The notes under the pieces: model-generated
Seen by the model: the letters and a program-made list of their open reading frames with translations, nothing else
Databases searched by the model: none
What the model was told of the DNA's origin: nothing
Origin: Niastella caeni
GTDB taxonomy: Bacteria; Bacteroidota; Bacteroidia; Chitinophagales; Chitinophagaceae
NCBI RefSeq assembly: GCF_004834005.1
Contig: NZ_STFF01000014.1
Location: 1 to 64,000, forward strand
DNA: 64,000 nucleotides
Direction of reading: 5' to 3'
Shown here: piece by piece, positions 36,852 through 45,157 of the stretch
Layout: the number at the start of each line of letters is the position of its first letter
Numbering within the stretch: position 1 is the stretch's first letter
Made by a program: the position numbers and the translations under genes

Positions 36852-38993
36852 ATGAAGGTTTGCATTGCTGAAAAGCCAAGCGTTGCCAGAGACATAGCTC
36901 AGGTTATCGGCGCTAAAGACCGTAAAGACGGATATTTCGAAGGCAATGGGTACCAGGTTACCTGGACCTTCGGGCATTTCTGTACCCTGAAAGAACCGCA
37001 TGATTATACTGATCAATGGAAATACTGGCGGCTCGAAGACCTTCCCATGATCCCAGCCAGTTTTGGCATTAAGCTCATAGACAATGGCGGTGTACAAAAG
37101 CAATTCAAAATTATAGAACAACTGGTGCTTCAATGTGAGGAAGTGATCAACTGCGGGGATGCCGGCCAGGAAGGTGAACTCATTCAACGTTGGGTATTGC
37201 TTAAAGCGCAATGCACTGCCCCCGTGAAACGGTTATGGATCTCCTCCCTTACAGAAGCCGCCATCCGCGAGGGTTTCCAAAAGCTTAAAGATGCTAACCA
37301 GTACGACAACCTCTATGCGGCGGGCAGCGCCCGGGCTATCGGCGACTGGCTGCTAGGCATGAACGCCACCCGCCTATTCACCAAAAAATTCGCGCAGGGG
37401 AAAACAGTGCTCTCTATTGGAAGGGTACAAACGCCAACGCTGGCCATGATCGTAGCACGACAAAAAGAGATCAATGCATTTGTGTCGGAAGAATATTGGG
37501 AATTAAAAACAATCTACCGGGAAACGGAATTTACGGCTGCCATCGATCGGATAAAAGTGCCCGACAGGGCGGAAAAAGGATTGGCCTACCTGAAAGAACA
37601 TCCTTTTGAGATCACTTCCTTTGAGAAAAAAGAAGGCAAAGAGGGGAATCCCCGCCTGTTCGATCTTACTGCATTACAAGTGGAAGCCAATAAGAAGTAT
37701 GGCTATACGGCAGATGATACGCTGAAATATATCCAGAACCTGTACGAGAAAAAGATGGTTACATACCCACGGGTAGATACCACCTACCTCTCGGAAGACC
37801 TGCATCCCAAAATTGCAGGCATCATGCAGGACCTGACGCCTTATGCGGCTTTGACGGCGCCCATTCTTGCCAATCCTATTCCTAAATTGAAGTCGGTTTT
37901 TGATGACAAGAAAGTGACCGATCACCATGCCATCATTCCCACCGGCGTATTCCCTTCCAACCTGCCCGCCGAAGAGAAGCGCATATATGACCTGGTTGCA
38001 AGACGCTTCATTGCGGCATTTTACCCCGAGTGTAAAATATCCAATACCACTGTATTGGGCAAGGTAGGACAGGTGCCTTTTAAAGTGACCGGCAAACAAA
38101 TACTGGAACCGGGATGGAAGGAAGTGTATGCCAATGAAGTGAATGCTAAAAAAGAGGAAAAGGAAGAGGACGAAGAAAAGATCCTGCCGGTATTCGTGGT
38201 AGGGGAGAGCGGGCCGCATACGCCACGGATACATAAGGGTAAAACGACACCACCCAAAGCCTTTACAGAAGCCACCCTGTTGCGTGCGATGGAAACGGCA
38301 GGCAAACAGGTAGACGATGAGGAAATGCGCGAATTGTTGAAAGATAACGGTATTGGCCGTCCGTCTACCCGTGCGAATATTATTGAGACCCTGTTTCGCC
38401 GAAAATATATTGAGAAGCGTAAGAAGAATATTTATGCTACCCAAACCGGTATAGACCTGATAGATACCATTCAAACAGAACTACTGAAAAGCCCGGAACT
38501 AACAGGTATCTGGGAACGTAAATTGCGCCTCATTGAAAAAGGAGAGTATGCCATGGGAACGTTCAAGCAGGAGTTGATCCAAATGGTCATAGACCTTACT
38601 GTGGAAGTAAAGACGGCAAATTATAGAGTTATTACCGTTGCAGCCGATCAACCGGAGAAAAAAGAAAAAGACAAAGAAGATAAACCGAAAAAAGAAACAA
38701 AGCCAAAAGAACCGAAAAAGGCGGTAGTGATTGAAGAACAACAATGTCCCAAATGCAAATCGCACCTGCTGAAGAAAGGCAATACGGCCTATGGATGCGC
38801 TAATTTCAAAGTCTGCGGTTTTAAGCTGCCGTTTGAAGTATTTGGAAAGAAACTGTCAGACAAGCAAATTGCCGACCTGTTGAGCAAAGGGAAAACAGGT
38901 AAAGCCAAAGGATGGAAGCTTACAGGTGCCGATAATGAGACAGAAGGAAAGCTGACACTGAATACCGCTTTTGAATTGGAAATAGAACAGTAA
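36852..38993 (+). CDS. topB: DNA topoisomerase III (type IA)
   Basis: 713 residues. The TOPRIM domain starts at residue 1 (MKVCIAEKPSVARDIAQVIG) with the acidic motif NCGDAGQEGELI. The type IA core has the catalytic Tyr305 in MVTYPRVDTTYLS and SIGRVQTPTLAMIV. The C-terminal tail has a Lys/Glu-rich linker (about 605-630) and a zinc-finger-like Cys cluster (CPKCKSH...CANFKVCGF). It relaxes and decatenates DNA through single-strand passage. The highly charged linker is longer than in E. coli TopB but is common in Bacteroidota. Confidence 0.95.
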   Translation: MKVCIAEKPSVARDIAQVIGAKDRKDGYFEGNGYQVTWTFGHFCTLKEPHDYTDQWKYWRLEDLPMIPASFGIKLIDNGGVQKQFKIIEQLVLQCEEVINCGDAGQEGELIQRWVLLKAQCTAPVKRLWISSLTEAAIREGFQKLKDANQYDNLYAAGSARAIGDWLLGMNATRLFTKKFAQGKTVLSIGRVQTPTLAMIVARQKEINAFVSEEYWELKTIYRETEFTAAIDRIKVPDRAEKGLAYLKEHPFEITSFEKKEGKEGNPRLFDLTALQVEANKKYGYTADDTLKYIQNLYEKKMVTYPRVDTTYLSEDLHPKIAGIMQDLTPYAALTAPILANPIPKLKSVFDDKKVTDHHAIIPTGVFPSNLPAEEKRIYDLVARRFIAAFYPECKISNTTVLGKVGQVPFKVTGKQILEPGWKEVYANEVNAKKEEKEEDEEKILPVFVVGESGPHTPRIHKGKTTPPKAFTEATLLRAMETAGKQVDDEEMRELLKDNGIGRPSTRANIIETLFRRKYIEKRKKNIYATQTGIDLIDTIQTELLKSPELTGIWERKLRLIEKGEYAMGTFKQELIQMVIDLTVEVKTANYRVITVAADQPEKKEKDKEDKPKKETKPKEPKKAVVIEEQQCPKCKSHLLKKGNTAYGCANFKVCGFKLPFEVFGKKLSDKQIADLLSKGKTGKAKGWKLTGADNETEGKLTLNTAFELEIEQ

Positions 38994-39182
38994 GTTGTTA
39001 AATTCTATGATCAGGTAACATTTGTATACACATATCCTTGGTAAGTAAGAAATATAGTCTATCTTTAGTTGGTAATTGAGCCTTTGCATCAGTAACCGTT
39101 AATTATTCTGCTAAGTAATCTGCATCTTAATTAGTCTCTTACTCTTTGCTTTCTCACATTGTTTAAATTTTAACTATTAAGT

Positions 39183-39515
39183 ATGAACATTTATGTTTCA
39201 AACTTAAGCTTCACCATACAGGATGAAGACTTAAGAAATTTTTTTGCTTCTTATGGAGAAGTAACCTCTGCGCAAATTATCAATGACAGAGAAACTGGAA
39301 GCTCCAGGGGATTTGGTTTTGTTGAAATGTCTGATGAAACTGCTTCGAAAAAAGCTATTGCAGAATTGGATGGCACTGTGGTAGAAGGCAGGACCATCAA
39401 CGTATCGGAAGCGAAACCGAAAGCGGGGAGACCTGGACGTAGTAATAGTCCTTTCCGTAGCAATAACGGTGATAACTACAATAATCCTAAAAGCTATAAT
39501 GAGAACAGGTATTAA
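39183..39515 (+). CDS. RRM RNA-binding protein
   Basis: 110 residues with one RNA recognition motif. RNP2 is IYVSNL (3-8) and RNP1 is RGFGFVEM (42-49). A short basic, Ser/Asn-rich tail follows (AGRPGRSNSPFRSNN). Small RRM proteins of this kind are common in Bacteroidota and cyanobacteria and are often cold-induced. It faces a second, smaller RRM gene and lies close to a desaturase and a cold-shock-domain gene. A terminator follows it. Confidence 0.93.
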   Translation: MNIYVSNLSFTIQDEDLRNFFASYGEVTSAQIINDRETGSSRGFGFVEMSDETASKKAIAELDGTVVEGRTINVSEAKPKAGRPGRSNSPFRSNNGDNYNNPKSYNENRY

Positions 39516-39530
39516 TTGTTTGTGTTTTAC

Positions 39531-39557
39531 AAAAAAGCCTGCTAAATGCAGGTTTTT
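39531..39557 (+). terminator. terminator between convergent RRM genes
   Basis: AAAAAAGCCTGC and GCAGGTTTTTTT form a stem (one bulged G) around TAAAT. With A-runs on one side and T-runs on the other it could serve both convergent genes. Confidence 0.7.
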
Positions 39558-39590
39558 TTATAAACCAACACTATAGTAACAGAACAAAAA

Positions 39591-39827
39591 TTACATAGGC
39601 GCCTCAGATACTTCAATATAGAAGTTCATAAACCTGAAATAGTTCAATCCATTAATAGCCGAATTACCTGAAAATCGGTCCATTTTTACATAGCCCGTTC
39701 CCTGGGAGCGACCGGTAATATCCTTTTTTACAATTTTTACAGATTGAACCACCCCAAATGGAACAAAAAGATTTAACAAATGCTGTACTGTAGTCAGCCG
39801 GTTTAAATTACTAACCTTGATATTCAT
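39591..39827 (-). CDS. minimal RRM-like protein
   Basis: 78 residues, a bare RRM fold. RNP2 is MNIKVSNL and the RNP1 position reads QGTGYVKM, with the usual aromatic pair partly replaced (Gly-Thr-Gly-Tyr). The usual C-terminal Gly/Arg tail is missing. It could bind RNA weakly or act by dimerising with the neighbouring RRM protein; both ideas are inference. It is convergent with the larger RRM gene. Confidence 0.75.
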   Translation of the reverse strand: MNIKVSNLNRLTTVQHLLNLFVPFGVVQSVKIVKKDITGRSQGTGYVKMDRFSGNSAINGLNYFRFMNFYIEVSEAPM

Positions 39828-39960
39828 AAATCATTATTTTAAGACAATGTGGTTGAATTCCGAAGATACGAATGAGGCAAAGTATAGGGGTATTCAGGGA
39901 AGTTAGTTCATTAAAACCAGTAAATCTAATTTATTTTATTACTGTTGACATCTAAAGGCG

Positions 39961-40680
39961 CTACAGTTTTATTATACGGCACCATGCTAATAAACGAATA
40001 ACATGAAACACCGGATCGATCTCGTGCCAGCGTTTGCCAAAATTAATCTCAGACGGTTTTTTATGATGGTTATTGTGATATGCCTCGCCCAGCATCAACA
40101 GATCAATTGATAGTAAATTTTGGGAAGTGTTCTTTAATCTGAAGTTGATATAGCCATATTTGTGTGCATACCAATTAATAATGGCCCCGTGAAAAGCGCC
40201 CATTGCGAGAACCACAGGTAATAATAATAACAACCAAAGCGTAGGCGTCAAATATAGGAACAGGGCGATATAGCCGATTGACCAGATGGTTCTTGAAACT
40301 GTACTATGCGCCCATTTGTCAAAAGCAGGCCAGTCAGGAAGGTTTTTTGTAAAACGTTCCTCTATCATTATTTTACCTTTAAAAATGGCACTGTATATAT
40401 TCCGCGTGCGCCACATCATGGTAAATATGTTTTTTGAATACAATGGTGAATGCGGATCTTTATTCGTATCGGTATAAGCGTGATGCATACGATGCATAAT
40501 AGCATATGCACGTGGGCTCATGTAAGACGATCCTTGTGCGAGGTAGGTAAAAACATAAAATACCCGCTCCCAGAACTTATTCATGGTAAAAGCACTATGA
40601 GCAGCATATCTGTGCTGAAAAAAGGTTTGAAAGAACAATGAAAAATACCATAAACTCACAAAAACAATAAATAATACCAT
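39961..40680 (-). CDS. membrane fatty-acid (acyl-CoA-type) desaturase
   Basis: About 239 residues from the ATG at 40680; a TTG at 40710 would add 10. The three His clusters of membrane di-iron desaturases are present: HRYAAH (23-28), HRMHH (63-67) and HNNHH near the C-terminus. Hydrophobic segments lie between them. It introduces a cis double bond into acyl chains, which raises membrane fluidity. Its place beside RRM and cold-shock genes suits a cold-response role. Confidence 0.9.
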   Translation of the reverse strand: MVLFIVFVSLWYFSLFFQTFFQHRYAAHSAFTMNKFWERVFYVFTYLAQGSSYMSPRAYAIMHRMHHAYTDTNKDPHSPLYSKNIFTMMWRTRNIYSAIFKGKIMIEERFTKNLPDWPAFDKWAHSTVSRTIWSIGYIALFLYLTPTLWLLLLLPVVLAMGAFHGAIINWYAHKYGYINFRLKNTSQNLLSIDLLMLGEAYHNNHHKKPSEINFGKRWHEIDPVFHVIRLLAWCRIIKL

Positions 40681-40776
40681 AACACAAGTTGGTTGAAATG
40701 GAAAAGGCAAGAAAAATTTACCGCAATCCTGTTTCTGATTGATGCGGTTTATAAATCGGGAATAGAAAAGTAAAGG

Positions 40777-41226
40777 TTAAATCTTTGAAAGGTGTATTGC
40801 GCTTGGTCCTTTGTGACTGTTTTCAATCTCAAATTGTACGCGGTCATTTTCCATAACCGGTTCTGCTAACTGGCTGCTATGTACAAAGATGCGTTGTTTG
40901 GTTTCATCTTCATTAATAAAACCGAACCCTTTGACCTGATTGTAATAAGTGACAATGCCAGTTCTTCTTGCGACCTGCTGTCTATGCTCCTGTTTGGGTA
41001 CACTCACCTGTATTTCTTCCTGAATGAATACACGCCGTTTTCTTGGGTCGGGCGGGTTGGCTGAAATATTTCCGTTTTCATCAAGGTAAGCGATCATATC
41101 ATTTAAGGATTTCCCTTTTTCCTTATTGTGTTTCCGTTCTTGCATTTTTTCTCTCTTCTCCTGTTGCTTTCGGGCCCTTTGCTTTTCCCTTTCCTTTTTA
41201 CTAACTGTTTCTTGCGATTTCCCCAT
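40777..41226 (-). CDS. cold-shock-domain protein with charged N-terminal extension
   Basis: 149 residues. The N-terminal 40 residues are almost all Lys, Arg, Glu and Gln (KEREKQRARKQQEKREKMQE), probably one charged helix. The C-terminal 62 residues form a cold-shock domain with RNP1 GFGFI (VKGFGFINED) and RNP2 IFVHSS. It binds single-stranded RNA or DNA. The domain order, charged helix then CSD, is a recurring Bacteroidota form. It lies 96 bp upstream of the desaturase gene on the same strand. Confidence 0.92.
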   Translation of the reverse strand: MGKSQETVSKKEREKQRARKQQEKREKMQERKHNKEKGKSLNDMIAYLDENGNISANPPDPRKRRVFIQEEIQVSVPKQEHRQQVARRTGIVTYYNQVKGFGFINEDETKQRIFVHSSQLAEPVMENDRVQFEIENSHKGPSAIHLSKI

Positions 41227-41423
41227 GTAATTTGATGTTTAACTCTAATGGCCGGACATAAATTTATACTGCCGGTAAATACAAAAAAGCCTAAGCTAAT
41301 TTATCTATCAGAGGTGGTAAAAGAAGTTAATACGTGCAGGTCTGCGATATTGGTGAAGGTAGAACAATTAATCGGGTATTTAAAGGATGCTTTAGTTTAT
41401 TTATGATTGTGTATTTTTGCAAC

Positions 41424-41762
41424 ATGAATAATTGGAAAAGCGTCAGAGAGAAAGAGGATTTTTATACCCTTTTGGAAAGCTCGGCGGAGAAACCCCAGAT
41501 CATCTTCAAAGACAGCACCAGGTGCGGCATCAGTGCGCATGCAAAACATAGATTGGAGCTTGGTTTTGAGCATATTGAGGGCAAAGCAGATTTTCATTAC
41601 CTCGACTTACTGGCTTTCAGGCCTGTGTCTAATCTTATTTCCCAGGAACTGAAAGTTACCCACCAATCACCGCAGATCATATTATTGAAAGGCAAACAGG
41701 TGATCTACACCTCATCCCATCATGCCATTGACCCTGCGGTTATAGCGCGCCACCTGTCATAA
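41424..41762 (+). CDS. ytxJ: YtxJ-like bacillithiol-system redox protein
   Basis: 112 residues from the ATG at 41424; a longer frame from 41334 has no support. It has a thioredoxin-like fold with one Cys (C34 in KDSTRCGISAHAK) and a C-terminal segment PQIILLKGKQVIYTSSHHAI. YtxJ proteins are monothiol bacilliredoxin-like enzymes that remove bacillithiol from proteins. A TATTTTTG sequence at 41412-41419, matching the -7 consensus, lies only 4 bases before the ATG, so a leaderless transcript is possible. Confidence 0.88.
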   Translation: MNNWKSVREKEDFYTLLESSAEKPQIIFKDSTRCGISAHAKHRLELGFEHIEGKADFHYLDLLAFRPVSNLISQELKVTHQSPQIILLKGKQVIYTSSHHAIDPAVIARHLS

Positions 41763-41817
41763 GGCAGTTATCGGCCTAAACTGCACGGAAAAAGGTCAAA
41801 ATAACACGATTATTAGT

Positions 41818-41853
41818 TTGTGTGGCATGGATAGATAACTTTTTATAGTTTTG
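41818..41853 (+). promoter_or_regulatory. promoter of lipoprotein gene
   Basis: TTG at 41818-41820 and TAGTTTTG at 41846-41853 fit the Bacteroidota consensus, though the 25-base spacer is long. The ATG at 41875 lies 21 bases after the -7 element. Confidence 0.4.
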
Positions 41854-41874
41854 CGCCCGACTATCTATAGCCCT

Positions 41875-42627
41875 ATGCCAGTATTAAAGAAATTATCCGC
41901 TTTTTCCCTTTGCATCTTGCTGCTTTTTATAATCAGTGTTTCCTGTAAAAAGGAATCAACCAGTAACGCCACCCGTAAGTTAAAAACCTATACCGAAGCT
42001 ATTACAGCTGTGGGAATAGGGCATGTTGTGGAGACTTTTAATATTAACTATGATGGCCAGGATAGAATTACCAGTGTAGTATCTACTACAAAACCAGGGC
42101 ACAGGCTGGAATATCAATATATAAATAAGGAAGAATTTACATTTGAAAAGATTGAAGACAATAAAGTTACGCTGCACTGTGCTTATTATATTAATACCAG
42201 CCTTTCACTGGTAGACAGTGTTTTTCAATATAATAATCGCAAAGACACTATATCGCTAAAGTATTTTTATAACAACGAAAAGCAAATCGAAAAACAAAAG
42301 GAATATTTACATTCTTACTACACTGGTCCGGTTTTGTATAACACCATTAATTACCTGTACGATCTGAATGGAAAACTTACCCGGAGATCAGATAGTTATT
42401 CCGAGGTCTCTTACCGCTACGATTCTTTGCATATAAACACCGCCCACATTGAACCGTTTTATTTTCCTGTTCAACAGCAACTGCCTACTCATACGTATAC
42501 ACAACGATGGGGAACGCTAATTACCATTGAACATACGTATTCATTCGATGAACATAAAAGGCTGATCAGCGAAAAAGCGGTATCGAGTGATGGACGGGTA
42601 ACCGTTAAAAGTTATACTTACTTGTAA
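41875..42627 (+). CDS. lipoprotein of unknown function with beta-repeats
   Basis: About 250 residues from the ATG at 41875 (MPVLKKLSAFSLCILL) with lipobox ISVSC. The mature part has repeated strand motifs with Tyr and Asp (FNINYDGQDRITSVVS; YLYDLNGKLTRRSDSY; YSFDEHKRLISEKAVS), like YD/RHS-type or DUF4595-type beta-sheet proteins. No catalytic motif is seen. It is probably anchored to the outer membrane. It lies upstream of the DUF4856 operon but separated by about 220 bp. Confidence 0.7.
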   Translation: MPVLKKLSAFSLCILLLFIISVSCKKESTSNATRKLKTYTEAITAVGIGHVVETFNINYDGQDRITSVVSTTKPGHRLEYQYINKEEFTFEKIEDNKVTLHCAYYINTSLSLVDSVFQYNNRKDTISLKYFYNNEKQIEKQKEYLHSYYTGPVLYNTINYLYDLNGKLTRRSDSYSEVSYRYDSLHINTAHIEPFYFPVQQQLPTHTYTQRWGTLITIEHTYSFDEHKRLISEKAVSSDGRVTVKSYTYL

Positions 42628-42845
42628 ACCAACCGTTTTTAAGCAGAAAGCCGGTAAATCACATTCATTTCAGAAAAATATCTTTGGCCGGGCAACCGCT
42701 GCTTATAATTTTCCGTATCCTGGCTCTCCTTTTTGTGCTTGATTTTCAGTGAATTAAAAATTCCACTTTTAGTAAATGGTTTTTCCCTTTTTCGTAAAGC
42801 GATGAATTAGTAGTTCTTTTCCTTTGCACAAAATTGATTAACAAC

Positions 42846-43949
42846 ATGAACAAAAGGACGCTGATTCTAACTGCAGTCGCTTTTTCTCTGTTTGCTACCT
42901 CATGCGATAAAGATGATGATATCGCTCCGTACACCGTGCCAGCCGCTTACAACTTTGATAATGTTGAATTTGCTGAAGCAACTGCCACAGTGAATATGTG
43001 GTCCGGATTTCAATCATATCTGGGAAAAAGCACTTCGCGCCAGCTTAGCCAGGATACCGTAAATTATTTGTGGAATAACACCAACAGTGCCTTTACTGCT
43101 GAATTTATCTCCAACCTGCCTAATACGGCCGGACAATTGAATTCATCAGGCTTCAATTTAGCGTCAAAAACGTCTGAACCAAATGTGATAAAAGCCATGG
43201 CCGACTCTATGGTGAAAGTGAGCCAGTTTTATAATACCGCGGGTGGTGAAGGTATCCCTGGAAAACAAGGTAGCCGTTTATTCAATTACTCCGGTTTCGA
43301 ATTCAACCAGGGCGTTGCCAAGGGTTTAATGGGCGCCATGGCATTGGCAAGAGTGATCCATCACCTCGATGCGTCTGTTTCTGCTGATAATAGTACCCTA
43401 ATCCTTGGAAAAGGTACCGCTATGCAGCACGAATGGGACATGGCTTTTGGTTATGTAGGCATTCCTACTAATTATGATACATCAAAAGCGTATATCAATA
43501 CTGATGTTAACAGACCGCTTGCTTTGGGTGGCTATTTTGCTGAAAGAGGAAAATACATTAAGGCCGGCGGAATAATTTTCGAAGCTTTCCGTAAAGGACG
43601 TGCAGCCATTGCAGCAAAAGATTATGCCGTTCGGGATGCCGCTATTGCTACCATCAAGGAATATTTGGAAAAAGCAATTGCAGCAGCATGTTATTATTAT
43701 GTTACGCATCCGCAGGCAATTACCGACAGGCCAGCGCAGTTGCATGAATTGTCTGAAGGCAAAGGCTTTGTGATCGCGCTGAAGTTCCGCGCTGCAAACA
43801 GCAAACTGACCACTGCCAATTATCAAACCCTGGTGAGCATTCTGGGAATAGATCAAAATGCTTATCCGCTTATCAAGGATGCCAGCTTTACCAAATTAAA
43901 GCAGGTACAGCAGATCCTCACATCAGCCTATGGCCAGTTGCAACCATAA
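42846..43949 (+). CDS. DUF4856 lipoprotein (iron-uptake-associated)
   Basis: About 367 residues from the ATG at 42846 (MNKRTLILTAVAFSL), lipobox ATSC. It matches the DUF4856 family pattern (YNFDNVEFAEATATVNMWSG; KQGSRLFNYSGFEFNQGVAK; GKGTAMQHEWDMAFGYVG). Family members lie next to imelysin and TonB receptor genes in Bacteroidota, and a role in iron or other metal uptake is thought likely. It is the first gene of a run with the imelysin-like, HTTM and TonB receptor genes. A strong hairpin separates it from the next gene, so its transcript may be more abundant. Confidence 0.88.
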   Translation: MNKRTLILTAVAFSLFATSCDKDDDIAPYTVPAAYNFDNVEFAEATATVNMWSGFQSYLGKSTSRQLSQDTVNYLWNNTNSAFTAEFISNLPNTAGQLNSSGFNLASKTSEPNVIKAMADSMVKVSQFYNTAGGEGIPGKQGSRLFNYSGFEFNQGVAKGLMGAMALARVIHHLDASVSADNSTLILGKGTAMQHEWDMAFGYVGIPTNYDTSKAYINTDVNRPLALGGYFAERGKYIKAGGIIFEAFRKGRAAIAAKDYAVRDAAIATIKEYLEKAIAAACYYYVTHPQAITDRPAQLHELSEGKGFVIALKFRAANSKLTTANYQTLVSILGIDQNAYPLIKDASFTKLKQVQQILTSAYGQLQP

Positions 43950-43975
43950 AAAAATAGTAGTTTCGCAATAAATTT

Positions 43976-44003
43976 AAACTCCCGGTCCTTGCCGGGAGTT
44001 TTA
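43976..44003 (+). terminator. terminator or attenuator inside metal-uptake operon
   Basis: AAACTCCCGG (43976-43985) pairs perfectly with CCGGGAGTTT (43992-44001) around a 6-base loop, followed by T, A and C. It lies between the DUF4856 and imelysin-like genes (83-bp gap) and could reduce read-through. Confidence 0.75.
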
Positions 44004-44032
44004 CTCATTTTAAAGGGGATTAAAAAATTGAT

Positions 44033-45157
44033 ATGAAAAGATCATTTGTACTGGGAACCCTGATAGTTCTTGCCTTAACAGCCGGGACCTATTGTAGCAA
44101 ATCGGGAAATGATGGTGGCGATAAGGATAGTGGTTATGATAAAGAGGCCATGCTTACCAACTATGCCGATCAGATCATCCTTCCTGCGTATACATCGCTT
44201 CAGGAAAAAGTGAATAGTTTCCAGGCACTTGCCAATACGTTCCTCGATACCAGGAACACCACCAATCAGCAGGCGCTGCTGGATGCGTATAAACAACTGC
44301 ATCTTCAGTATGCGCGTGTTGAAGCCTATAATTTCGGGCCGGCCGCTGCTGCTGCGCTTGATGTGTATGTGAATTTTAACGGGGGGCTCGATTATAATTT
44401 TAACACCAACGGCGAACTGACCGGTTTTTCCATCGATAGTACAACCATCGAAAGCAATATCAGTTCAGGCAATTATAATCTTTCCCTGTATGTACGGAGT
44501 TCATTTTATGCCCAGGGATTTGCCGCTATCAATTACATTTTTTTCGGTACCAACGCTATTGCAAAATTCGACAACAATACCACCAACCGGGTTAAATATG
44601 CAAAGGATATTGTTACCCGCTTAAAAACATTGGTTGATAAAGTGAACAGCGACTGGACGGCTTATCGTACTGATTTCATCAGCAATACAAAGACCAATGT
44701 GGGAAGCCCTATTGGTAATATGATCAACAACCTGGCCTATAGCCTGGATGTGCTCAAAGGGCCTCGTATCGGCTGGCCATTCGGCAAGCAATCGAACGGG
44801 ATCGTTTTTCCAACAAAAGTAGAAGCGTATTTCGCTGGCAATTCATCGGCGCTGGCGCAGGAAAGTATCCGGAGCCTGAAAAAGATCTTTACAGGAAATG
44901 GAAGCGGAAAAGGGATTACAGATTATCTCAAATCACTGAAAAAAGAAGACCTGGCCAACCAGGTAACGGCCCAATTCGATGCTGTGATTACAAAGCTGGA
45001 AGCAGTGCCAGACCCGCTTTCAGCAACGCTTACCGCACAACCGGCAAAAGTAGAAGAAGCATACAAAGAGATCCAGAAATTACTCACGTTAATAAAAACG
45101 GATGTAGCATCGGCTACTGGTGTTCAAATTACATTCATGGACAATGATGGTGATTAA
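44033..45157 (+). CDS. imelysin-like (peptidase M75 fold) lipoprotein without GxHxxE
   Basis: 374 residues with lipoprotein signal (LTAGTYC). The helical-bundle fold of the imelysin/IrpA family is suggested by YADQIILPAYTSLQEKVNSF, FGPAAAAALDVYVNFNGG, GPRIGWPFGKQSNG and the C-terminal helices. The family motif GxHxxE reads G162-F-A164-A-I-N167, so the His and Glu are replaced by Ala and Asn. The protein may thus not bind metal the same way. It sits between DUF4856 and HTTM genes, whose company suggests metal acquisition. Confidence 0.85.
   Translation: MKRSFVLGTLIVLALTAGTYCSKSGNDGGDKDSGYDKEAMLTNYADQIILPAYTSLQEKVNSFQALANTFLDTRNTTNQQALLDAYKQLHLQYARVEAYNFGPAAAAALDVYVNFNGGLDYNFNTNGELTGFSIDSTTIESNISSGNYNLSLYVRSSFYAQGFAAINYIFFGTNAIAKFDNNTTNRVKYAKDIVTRLKTLVDKVNSDWTAYRTDFISNTKTNVGSPIGNMINNLAYSLDVLKGPRIGWPFGKQSNGIVFPTKVEAYFAGNSSALAQESIRSLKKIFTGNGSGKGITDYLKSLKKEDLANQVTAQFDAVITKLEAVPDPLSATLTAQPAKVEEAYKEIQKLLTLIKTDVASATGVQITFMDNDGD

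Noticed and set aside
37674..38474. Long open frame (266 codons) antisense to topB
   Set aside because: It mirrors the codon bias of the real gene, its translation has no family resemblance, and topB with all motifs occupies the other strand.
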